Shown piece by piece: positions 1 through 5,862 of a stretch of 5,862 nt of DNA. Every line of letters starts with the position of its first letter. Position 1 is the first letter of the stretch. The notes beneath the pieces were generated by a model. That model worked only from the letters and a program-made list of their open reading frames with translations, was not told the DNA's origin and made no database searches. The DNA comes from Chloroflexota bacterium (GTDB lineage: Bacteria; Chloroflexota; Anaerolineae; Caldilineales; Caldilineaceae): the NCBI GenBank assembly GCA_003577365.1, contig QEUY01000466.1, forward strand, positions 1 through 5,862, written 5' to 3'. The position numbers and the translations under genes are program-made.

Positions 1-1790
1 GCCACATTCCACATCAACACCTCGACGCTCAAAGTCGGTGTCACCACGCTCGCCATGCTGACCAGGATATTGCCATTGTTGTGCCAGGCGAGCGCCAGCG
101 TGACCCCGCGCGAGCCGGGCAAAACCGTGGATCTGCCGTCGCTCGCATCGACAATCACCAGCGTATTGCTCACCCCCGGCGCGGCGATCAGATCCCCCGT
201 CGCATCCACTGCATCCAAGTCGCCCGACAGCGTCAACACCGTGCCTGCTGCAAGCGGCTGGTTGGGGTCGAGCAGGCGCGTCACCGCCCCCGCCTCCACC
301 TGCTCCGACAGCAGCAGACCGGCCTCCAGCCAACGCGCATCCACAATCGGCGCGGGGAAGAGTGCCGTACGCGTGCCCGTCGCCAGTTCGACGATCGCGC
401 CGTAGGGCGCGGGCGTGTCCGGGTCGGTGGTATAGACCAAGGCGCGGTCGTTGGCAGGACTCCACGCTACATCACAGCCGCTCTGCCAAGGGGTGGCGTA
501 CTCCTGGGGCGGGCGCTCCATCGTCCAGACCACCAACACGCAGTCCTCGCGCAGCGCCGCCACCGTATCCGGCCCCAGCCAGTGCGCGCGCCGGATCGGA
601 GCGACCGTATAGGCGGCGCGATGATAATGCGCGCTGCAGAGCGGCGCGCTGCCCGCATCGCCGTCCGCGCAGAGCGGACGCCCCTCGGCGTCAAACACAT
701 CCCAGATGCGCATGCTGCCATCCGACGAAACCGAAAGCAGTTGGGCGGTTGCCCCGTGCCGCCACTCGACGGCGACAATATCCATGTCGGCGCGCCGCGA
801 ATGGCCGAACAACTCCAGCACATGCTGCGGCGGCCTGCCCCGCGCCATCGGCGTCGTGTCCCATATGTGCAGCCGGTTGTCCTTGTCACCCGTCGCCAGA
901 TAGGGGGAATACCAGCCCGCGGCCACGACCGTCGCCTCCAGGTCGAGCGCCTGCGCCAACGGCGGTTCTGTCGCCAAATTCCAGACCGTGTTGCGCCCTT
1001 CGTCGACCGTGACCATCAGCCGCGCGTCGCCATCCCAGAAAGGCAGGTCATGGCGGCTGGACGCGGCGGCAGCAACCGTATAGGTATAGAGCGGCGTACC
1101 CTCCAGCGACATGCGCGTCACCGGCCCATCCTGCCCCCACACCAAAAACGTCTTGGACAGCGTGCCCGTATCAAAGATCAGCCCCCCCACGCGGCTGCCA
1201 TGCTCGGCCTCCGCCACCAACGCCCCCCGGCTCGCCGACCAGACATGCACCGACCCGCGCGCGCTGGTGACCAGGTGATCGTCGTCGGCGGACCAGGCCA
1301 CCATCTGGGTAGCCCAGGCATGGTCGGCGACAGGCTCCCCGACCATCTGGCGCAGCCGGTTGTCCCACAGCACAATCTGCTGCGTATCGTCATAGGCCGC
1401 CAGCCAGCGGCCCTGCGGCGACCACTGCGCCGCCTGCACCTTGCCCGCCAAGACGGCGATGGCTTCAGGTGGGCTTGGAGGCCGCCACAGCCACAGCCGG
1501 CTGCCGGCGCAGACCGCGATTTCCCCCCCTGCCGGATGCCAGACGGCGCACAGCACGCGGTCGGGAAATTGCTGTTGGGCTGCGACCCGCCCATCCTGCC
1601 AGACCATTACGCCCTTGACGGCGTAGGCGAGCAGCTTCGAGCTGTCGACCGGGTTCCAGTCGATCCCCGTCATGCGCGTGGTCGTCAACACCGCGGCTTG
1701 CTGTAGATGGGGCAGATAGGGCAGCACCTTTAGTCCGGTGTCGTCCGCCAGCGCGATCTCGCCGTGGGCGATCTTCAACGGCTCCAGGAC
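1..1790 (-). other. WD40-type beta-propeller region, continuing past the left edge
   Basis: Repeated strand-d hallmarks with a Trp appear at roughly 40-60 residue spacing: MVWQDG (Trp929), LWLWRP (967 for the second Trp of the pair in base order 1487), VLWDNR (1007), VHVWSA (1049), TVWNLA (1135), LHIWDTT (1175), MRIWDVF (1228), VVWTMER (1287) and LMWNV (1459, at the edge). Most are preceded by strands such as VQAAQWSPQGRWLAAYDD, typical of WD repeats. The region is at least about 590 residues, enough for around 12-14 blades and therefore probably two propellers. The likely role is ligand or partner sensing. Confidence 0.85.
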
Positions 1791-4163
1791 GATCCGCTCC
1801 GCCGGCGCTTGGTATTCATTCTCCAGGCTCGACTGCAGCGCGCGGCTGAGGGCAAATTCGGCGGCGGCGAGATAGGGGCGCGGCTGTTCGGCGCTGGGCA
1901 ACGCGTCCAACGCCAGTTGGATCGCCGCCACCGGGTCTTCCGTCAACTGCTGTTCGCTCAACGTGCTCAACAGGCGCGACTGCTCGCGCAAGGTCACCCG
2001 GCGCAGCAGTTCGGAGCGCAGCGCCGCCGACGACGCTGCCAGCGCAAGCAGCGCCAGGGCGGCTATCACGACCAGGCCCAGCCGCCGGCGGCGGCGATGA
2101 TGGCGCACGCTCGCTTCGGCAAACCGCACCTCCTGTGCGTTCATCCAGTGCGTGGCACGCACCAAGATCAGTTCCAACAGCGCGCTGCGCTCGGCGCTGC
2201 TCCAGAGCAAGGCATCTGCCTCGCGGCCAGACACCGAGAAAAAATCCTGCGCTTGCTGCCACAGCGCCGCCCACCAGTCCCGGCGCGGCCTGCTGGACGC
2301 GTCCGGGGCTGTCAGGCTCGCCCACTCTTGCGCCGCCTGTGTCATGCGCCGCTGAAAGGTCAGGCTGTCGGGCTTCTGCTGCTCCTCGCGGATCCAACCG
2401 CTCAGTCGCGGCCAACTCAGCACCAGCGCATCATGCCCCGGCTCATAGTATGGGCCTTGGGCATCGGCGTCGGTCACGACCAGCCGCTCTTGCCGCAGCC
2501 GCGCCAGCATCCACGCCACCCGTTCATTTTCAGCGATGTCGGCATAGACCAGTTCTGTCTGATAGACGCGCCGCCGTGCCGTGGCGTGCTCCACCGCCAC
2601 CATGCGCAGCATCACGCGACGCAGCGTGCGCCGGTGCAGCGGGTCAAGCGCCTCGTACAGCGACTCGGCCCGCTGCCGGATCGCGCCCGTGACGCCGCCC
2701 AGCGCCTGATAATCTTGCCGGGTTAGGGTGCGGTCCAGGATCTGGAGCACACGCTGCGCCGCGTCTTGGCGCTGCAGATAGCGCACATACATCTCACTCA
2801 ACGTGAACGACAGCAGCGGCAGCGCGCCGGGCATCTGCGCCACCTCCGCAATGATCTCATCCACCAGATCCGACGGCTCAAAGCGCAGCCCCAGGCTGGC
2901 CGCGGGTTTGACGATCACCTCCCGCAGTTCCGCCGCATTCAGCAGCGGGACGACAAAACGTGCGGCAGGCTGCCAATAGGGGCGCAGGTCGGGACGGTCG
3001 AACTGCGGCTCAAAATCGGAGCGCAAGGTAAAGACCACGTGCAGCCGCTCCGGCAGCGCCTCCAGCGCGCGCACGATCTGCCGCAAGAACAGGTCGCGGC
3101 GGGCAGGCGCATCGCCCATCGTAAACAGCTCTTCCAACTGATCCACCACCAACAGCACCTTATCCGGAACTGGTTGATTTGGAGAGGATTGGCCTGAAGA
3201 TGACGGGCCTGTACGCTGCAGCGTCTCTCGCAGCGCCTCGCCCAGCGCCGCGGGACGGGCCGCCAGCGTGACGCCCCGCGCTGCGCACCACTCGCCCAAC
3301 GTCTCGCCCGACGGCAGCCGCAAGGTCTCCAACGTAGCCAGCGGCGACGTGCCGGGGCGAATGACGTCGAGCAGATGCCAGCGGACATCGCGGCGCGCTC
3401 GCAGCCGCGGCAGCAGCCCCGCCTGCACCAGGCTTGTCTTGCCTGCGCCCGACGCGCCCAGCACAATCGTCAGCGGCCGTTTGGGGAGATCATCTGCCAG
3501 TTGGCCGGCCAGCGCCTCGCGGCCAAAGAAGAGCGCCCGATCTGCTTCGCTGTACGATTTCAGACCCAAGTAGGGGTTGTCATCCGGCTGGAGTGGCGGC
3601 GTCGGGGGCAGGTTCAGCGGGTGGCCGGGGTTGAGGAACAGGTACTGCCCGCTCTGCTCAGGCCGCACCCGCCACAACATCGGCGTCTGATTCTGCGCCC
3701 CCAACCCATCGGCAAAACGCACCTCCAAGTAGGCGATGAGTTCCGAGGCCAGGATCACCCCGTCCCCATCTGGTTTGGGCAGGATATCGGCCTGGCCGCC
3801 CAGGGCCGCCAGCAACCCCGCGGCAAAGGGCGAATGCTCGTCGCCGTTCTCGCGGCTGCCGAGCGCATAGCCGCCGGCCACATCCAGGGCACGCTGGTTA
3901 TACCAGGCCGAGGTCAACACCTGCCAGGTCGGGCTGTCGACATAGTGGGCAAACCGCTCGCGGTAGAGCACCGAGTCCGGCACCAGGTCAGTCTCGCGAC
4001 CCGATGCCCAGCTAAATGCGCCGGCAAAGCAGCAGTCGAGGATCACCAGCAGATGGTGATAGCCCAGATTTGCCAGCGCCGTGGAAAGCTCCTGCATGGA
4101 CAGATAGCTGTCGCGGTTGTCGCGCTGCGCATCCTGCGGCAGCAGAAAGCCTTCCGGCCCGCC
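1..4163 (-). CDS. Main body of caspase-nSTAND1 NTPase-TM-WD40 protein, open past the left edge
   Basis: This minus-strand frame has no stop from 4163 to the window edge (1387 codons); I checked every codon. With numbering from the 4386 ATG across the junction, the order is as follows. The rest of the caspase fold starts with GGPEGFLLPQDA, with the nucleophile region LVILDCCFAGAF (Cys118/119, codons 4029-4034), then TSAWYNQRALD and GEHSPFAAGLLAALGG. A Pro-rich linker follows (GHPLNLPPTPPLQPDDNPY), then the nSTAND1 NTPase (about 270-660), a helical segment, one transmembrane helix (769-790) and a beta-propeller (about 868 to beyond 1461). By family knowledge, STAND proteins are ATP-driven switches whose C-terminal repeats sense a trigger and release the N-terminal effector. 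Here the catalytic Cys is kept while the His segment is deleted, and the C-terminus is outside the window. No in-frame start after the junction has a convincing ribosome-binding site. Confidence 0.9.
2018..2081 (-). other. Predicted single transmembrane helix between NTPase and propeller
   Basis: The sequence LGLVVIAALALLALAASSAAL (about residues 769-789) is uniformly hydrophobic and directly preceded by HHRRRRR (bases 2082-2102). By the positive-inside rule the caspase and NTPase parts would be cytoplasmic and the propeller would lie outside the membrane. A membrane helix at this place is common in nSTAND1-WD40 proteins. After it comes an amphipathic helical spacer (LREQSRLLSTLSEQQLTEDPV...) leading to the propeller. 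Confidence 0.85.
2400..3578 (-). other. nSTAND1-type P-loop NTPase domain
   Basis: The domain opens with NPYLGLKSYSEADRALFFGRE (about residues 270-290), the usual lead-in of nSTAND1 modules. Walker A is GASGAGKTS (bases 3432-3458, Lys316). Walker B is VLLVVDQLEELF (bases 3123-3158, Asp415), whose VDQ-x-EELF form is characteristic of this family. LRSDFEPQF (Arg455, near 3021-3023) matches the sensor strand. GALPLLSFTLSEMY (from Gly520) is the STAND GxP-type motif. PGHDALVLSWPRLSGWI (His651) is the winged-helix end signature. All catalytic motifs look intact, so ATP binding and hydrolysis are expected. A polar insert, GPSSGQSSPNQPVPDK, lies just before Walker B. Confidence 0.9.
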
Positions 4164-4386
4164 CTTCCCCGGCAGCGTGCGGCAGCCGCTGATGCAACAG
4201 CGTTCGCAGCCCATCCAGCGTCGCCCGGCGCTCCGTTCGCAGATAGATCGGGAAATAGCCGTGCTGTTTGCGCAGCGCCAGCGCCAGCGCGATCGCGTCA
4301 CACACCGGCGTGCGCAGGCTGGGAATGCCATTTTGATAGGCATTGATGCCGACGATCACGGCGCGGCTGTGGGCAAACTCCTGCAT
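4012..4386 (-). CDS. N-terminal segment of caspase-like domain of the caspase-nSTAND1-WD40 protein; truncated by deletion/frameshift
   Basis: Starting at ATG 4386 behind a good ribosome-binding site, the first 70 or so residues are a textbook start of a bacterial C14 caspase-fold domain. RAVIVGINAY (residues 8-17) is the first core strand, SLRTPVCDAIALALALRKQHGY (24-45) the following turn and helix, and FPIYLRTERRATLDGLRTLLHQRLP the next strand and helix. The family should then show a strand ending in a GHG-type motif with the catalytic His. That is absent: the sequence passes from LPHAAGE straight to GGPEGFLLPQDA, and the latter is in another frame. As the DNA stands, translation continues out of frame to a stop at 4012, giving a 124-residue product without His or Cys. 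The rest of the protein follows in the 1-4163 frame. I regard the two as one damaged gene. Confidence 0.82.
   Translation of the reverse strand: MQEFAHSRAVIVGINAYQNGIPSLRTPVCDAIALALALRKQHGYFPIYLRTERRATLDGLRTLLHQRLPHAAGEGRAGRLSAAAGCAARQPRQLSVHAGAFHGAGKSGLSPSAGDPRLLLCRRI
4163..4170 (-). other. Deletion and frameshift junction removing the catalytic-His segment
   Basis: In the minus-strand stretch GCC GGG GAA G|GGC GGG CCG GAA the family sequence leaves one frame and enters another. The frames differ by one surplus base, so the missing DNA should be 2 modulo 3 in length. From the usual family layout about 15-20 residues are missing, including the FYFAGHG-like strand. Two copies of GCTGCCG lie just upstream (4180-4186 and 4170-4176), a possible trace of short-repeat recombination. 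A homopolymer read error alone cannot explain the missing motif, though a collapsed or misassembled segment could. Confidence 0.7.
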
Positions 4387-4391
4387 TCTCG

Positions 4392-4396
4392 CTCCT
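4392..4396 (-). promoter_or_regulatory. Shine-Dalgarno AGGAG for the caspase-NTPase gene
   Basis: On the minus strand AGGAG (plus ctcct) sits five bases upstream of ATG 4384-4386. It is the only recognisable ribosome-binding site in the 22-base gap (4387-4408) between the two genes. It fixes the start at MQEFAHSRAVIVGIN and not at upstream in-frame codons that would overlap the preceding gene. The tight spacing and shared strand suggest one transcript with possible translational coupling. There is no room for a terminator in the gap. Confidence 0.8.
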
Positions 4397-4408
4397 ACCA
4401 CGCGCCCC

Positions 4409-5215
4409 CTACCCGCTTTGCACAGGGGCCGGGGGCGCAACGGGCAGCGGGCGCACCACACTGTAGGCGATCTGCCCGGTTACCCAGTCGGGGAACCGCT
4501 CCCCCGCGCCGCCCTCCTCTGTGTCGCGCAGTTGCAGCCGCTGGAGATGGCGGTCCAAGGAACCTGCGGGCTGGGGGAGGCTGCGCGTGCCGAGCGGGCG
4601 CGGGGCGTCGAGACTCGGCTGATTCAACAGCGAGGGGTCAAATTCCGTCGTGCTGGCGATCACCTTGAGGATATCGCGGCGCTCGGTAATGCCCTGCTGC
4701 CAGAGCGCGTCGGGCACGCGGCCATAGAGTGCACGCGTCATTGCCTCCTGGCCGGGGGCCAGCCGCACCAGCGCCGGAAAAAGCCCCGTGGAGACCGCAT
4801 AGCTTTCGCTCAAGGAGACCAAGGCGCAATATAGCACCTCACTCCAGCGGTTTCGCAGCCGCACTCGAAACACCGGCTGTTCCCAACCGGCGCCGCGCGC
4901 TTGGTAGATCAGCCGCAGATTGCCCGGCGGCAGCTCGCGCCCGCCCATCACCAGGCTAATATCGATAGCATCGCTTGGGATGCGGCTGGTCGGGTTGCGC
5001 AGCTCCGCCGTCTGGGTCCAGCGCGCGATATGCTCCAACCGGTCGATCGCCTGCTGGGCCGTGGCGGGCGTATAGCCGGCGATCTCCCCCACCAGCGCAC
5101 GCCCATCTTGGGGCCGGGCAATGATATACTCGCCGTTCTGCGCCAACAGCCGCAGTTGCGGCTGCCCGGCGGCCTCATGTACATCGACCTCACGCACATC
5201 GACCTCACGCACATC
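4409..5215 (-). CDS. C-terminal region of the same caspase-family protein (downstream of frameshift)
   Basis: This is the continuation of the upstream caspase gene in a shifted frame, ending at TAG 4409-4411 after ...APVQSG. After the REVDV repeat it carries a region with ARPQDGRALVGEI and LEHIARWTQTAELRNP. It then has a beta-rich segment (VFRVRLRNRWSEVLYCALVS, then GLFPALVRLAPGQEA) and a conserved-looking tail, WQQGITERRDILKVIAS followed by TTEFDPSLLNQP. From memory, similar tails follow the protease domain in cyanobacterial and Chloroflexota caspase-family proteins. The beta-rich part resembles the DUF4384 type of accessory domain, but I cannot confirm that. The GTG at 5212 is only the first possible start after the shift. 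It has no Shine-Dalgarno and lies inside the repeat, so I treat this as a gene fragment and not an independent gene. The next gene follows after 22 bases on the same strand. Confidence 0.78.
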   Translation of the reverse strand, partial: DVREVDVREVDVHEAAGQPQLRLLAQNGEYIIARPQDGRALVGEIAGYTPATAQQAIDRLEHIARWTQTAELRNPTSRIPSDAIDISLVMGGRELPPGNLRLIYQARGAGWEQPVFRVRLRNRWSEVLYCALVSLSESYAVSTGLFPALVRLAPGQEAMTRALYGRVPDALWQQGITERRDILKVIASTTEFDPSLLNQPSLDAPRPLGTRSLPQPAGSLDRHLQRLQLRDTEEGGAGERFPDWVTGQIAYSVVRPLPVAPPAPVQSG

Positions 5216-5862
5216 CCCTCCAACGTCACCGTGAAGCGCGGCAGGGGCAGCCCGATCACCAACGCCTTATAGGTCGCGCTCGTGTCGGGCGGCTGCGCCA
5301 TCTCCAGCGCGAGGCGGCTCAAGTGGGGCTGCACCTCGGTGACGCGGCCCTGCCCCACCCTGGCCGCGACCAGGCGCAGTTCATCAGGGCCTGCCGTCAT
5401 GGGGAAGAGCGCCACTGTCGTGGTCTCATCGCCGCTCGGCGGCACAATGCCATGCACCGCGCCGCCGTCCATCACCCAGCCCAACAGCCGGTCATAGCGC
5501 ACGGTATAATAGGCCGCCGGCGGGCGCAGCGCGCCGCCCAGGAAGGGCCGGCGCAACTCGTCCGGATCCAGCGCCTCAAACTGCGGGGTCTGTTCCAACG
5601 CATGGGCCAACACCAAAGCTTGGGTCTGCTTATACAGGTCTTGATAGGTCGTGGCGTCGCCGGCATTTTCCAAAGTCGCCAGCAGATAGTTGGTGAAGAT
5701 GCCGCCGGGTGCACCGCCGAACTCGACCTCTTTGGCGGTTTCGTCGGCGCGGCACGCGGCCAACAGCACATGCGGCACATCCGCCGGGCCATGCCAGCCG
5801 CTCTCCCCCTCGGGCCGCGCCTCGCTTGCGCCCCGCGTCCCGGCCAAGAGATAGCTGGTAAA
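4948..5862 (-). CDS. Caspase-family (C14-like) protein, C-terminal part of protease domain; 5' end outside window, frameshifted at 5215-5218
   Basis: The frame is already open at the right edge (FTSYLLAG...), so the start and catalytic His/Cys lie outside the window; the TTG at 5847 is not a convincing start. Counting from the edge, the stretch HVLLAACRADETAKE (residues 31-45, Cys codon 5752-5754) followed by GGIFTNYLLATLENAG matches the strand-and-helix region that follows the catalytic cysteine in bacterial and fungal caspase-like proteins. TTYQDLYKQTQALV fits the helix after it. Family-like sequence continues to FTVTLEG near 5218. Beyond that the frame becomes Arg/Pro/Ser-rich nonsense up to its stop at 4948, and the sensible sequence resumes in another frame (4409-5215). 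The real gene is therefore 5862 to 4409, about 484 codons within the window once reframed. The expected role is a cysteine endopeptidase of a stress or conflict response; the substrate is unknown. Confidence 0.8.
   Translation of the reverse strand, partial: FTSYLLAGTRGASEARPEGESGWHGPADVPHVLLAACRADETAKEVEFGGAPGGIFTNYLLATLENAGDATTYQDLYKQTQALVLAHALEQTPQFEALDPDELRRPFLGGALRPPAAYYTVRYDRLLGWVMDGGAVHGIVPPSGDETTTVALFPMTAGPDELRLVAARVGQGRVTEVQPHLSRLALEMAQPPDTSATYKALVIGLPLPRFTVTLEGMCVRSMCVRSMYMRPPGSRNCGCWRRTASISLPGPKMGVRWWGRSPAIRPPRPSRRSTGWSISRAGPRRRSCATRPAASQAMLSILAW
5181..5215 (-). repeat. 15-bp tandem repeat, 2.3 copies, inside the caspase gene
   Basis: The plus-strand unit acatcgacctcacgc occurs at 5181-5195 and again at 5196-5210, followed by five bases of a third copy (5211-5215). 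Fifteen bases is five codons, so the repeat is frame-neutral and reads VREVD-VREVD-V in the restored frame. Its left-strand end abuts the G run where the reading frame is lost, which makes replication slippage a plausible common cause. Confidence 0.9.
5215..5218 (-). other. Frameshift site in a G run (one base apparently missing)
   Basis: On the minus strand the sequence reads TTG GAG GGG ATG in the upstream frame. The run of four G (CCCC on plus) needs a fifth to read TTG GAG GGG GAT GTG, which would join LPRFTVTLEG to DVREVDV without a break. Two observations support a real frame change. The upstream frame loses family-like sequence exactly here, and the downstream frame is closed by a TAA at 5267-5269, so it cannot be an independent long gene. 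The site does not fit a classical X_XXY_YYZ slippery heptamer, so programmed slippage is not favoured. A sequencing error in a homopolymer and a true one-base deletion are equally consistent. Confidence 0.75.

Noticed and set aside
81..1706. 541-codon plus-strand open frame
   Set aside because: It uses exactly the same codon boundaries as the minus-strand propeller gene, is rich in Arg/Gln/Pro/His, shows no domain motif, and lies opposite clear WD repeats. GC-rich coding DNA often leaves the complementary in-phase frame open.
1178..2415. Shorter minus-strand frames inside the large gene (for example 1178-1594, 1816-2415, 2939-3466)
   Set aside because: They lie in other frames of the continuous main frame, have biased Arg/Ala/Gly composition and carry no recognisable motif.
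4165..4331. ATG at 4331 (or 4214) as the true start of the large frame, bypassing the lesion
   Set aside because: Both starts lack a plausible Shine-Dalgarno, and the first 55 or so residues would be an Arg/Cys-rich out-of-frame reading of DNA that clearly encodes the caspase N-terminus in another frame.
1764..4346. Further plus-strand open frames (1764-2726, 2766-3197, 3375-4346)
   Set aside because: They are also in codon register with the minus-strand gene and lie opposite the transmembrane, nSTAND1 and caspase regions, where the minus strand carries Walker and WD motifs. They are antisense shadows.
5212..5218. Programmed ribosomal frameshifting at GGAGGGGATG
   Set aside because: It does not fit the X_XXY_YYZ slippery pattern, and I see no clear downstream stem-loop by eye. 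A one-base deletion or read error in the G run is simpler.
5752..5754. Cys in HVLLAACRADETA as the catalytic cysteine
   Set aside because: In this family the nucleophile normally lies in an earlier D-C/S-C-H/F-x-G type motif, and the AACR strand follows it. The catalytic motif is probably beyond the right edge.
1..5862. Claim of a wholly new biological system
   Set aside because: Caspase plus nSTAND1 plus WD40 fusions are a known bacterial architecture. Only the paired lesions and the tandem arrangement look unusual here.

Overview
Organism and style. The window is GC-rich (by eye about two-thirds G+C), almost entirely coding, and every gene I can support lies on the minus strand. The protein types are a caspase-fold protease of the C14 kind and a caspase/nSTAND1 NTPase/transmembrane/WD40 fusion. 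Such sets are typical of large-genome, often filamentous or multicellular bacteria. Chloroflexota (Anaerolineae or Caldilineae-like) is my best guess from the feel of the sequences, with Cyanobacteria and Actinomycetota as alternatives. That placement is inference from family knowledge only.

Layout, in the direction of transcription (right to left). (1) 5862 to 4409: the 3' part of a caspase-family gene whose start and catalytic dyad lie beyond the right edge. It is broken by a one-base frameshift at a G run (5215-5218), next to a 15-bp tandem repeat. (2) 4408 to 4387: a 22-base gap carrying a good Shine-Dalgarno (AGGAG). (3) 4386 to 1 and beyond the left edge: one very large gene. Its N-terminal caspase-like segment starts at 4386. 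It is interrupted near 4163-4170 by a deletion plus frameshift that removes the segment expected to carry the catalytic histidine. It then runs for 1387 uninterrupted codons through the caspase cysteine region, an nSTAND1 P-loop NTPase, one transmembrane helix and a long WD40-type beta-propeller, and is still open at the left edge.

How the parts would work together. In an intact relative, the beta-propeller would act as sensor, the STAND NTPase as ATP-dependent oligomerising switch, and the caspase domain as proteolytic effector. The separate upstream caspase gene would be co-transcribed as a second effector or a substrate. This is the general logic of apoptosome-like bacterial conflict or cell-death modules. 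The architecture is a known class, so I do not claim a new system. The unusual point is that both adjacent caspase genes carry disabling lesions while the roughly 4.1 kb NTPase/propeller part has none. This could reflect selective loss of the protease, early pseudogenisation or assembly error, and the sequence alone cannot decide.

Non-coding content is minimal. I see no tRNA, rRNA, CRISPR array, insertion sequence or terminator, and no promoter; any promoter for the pair is probably outside the right edge. Several long plus-strand open frames, for example 81-1706, 1764-2726 and 3375-4346, share exact codon boundaries with the large minus-strand gene and are antisense shadows.
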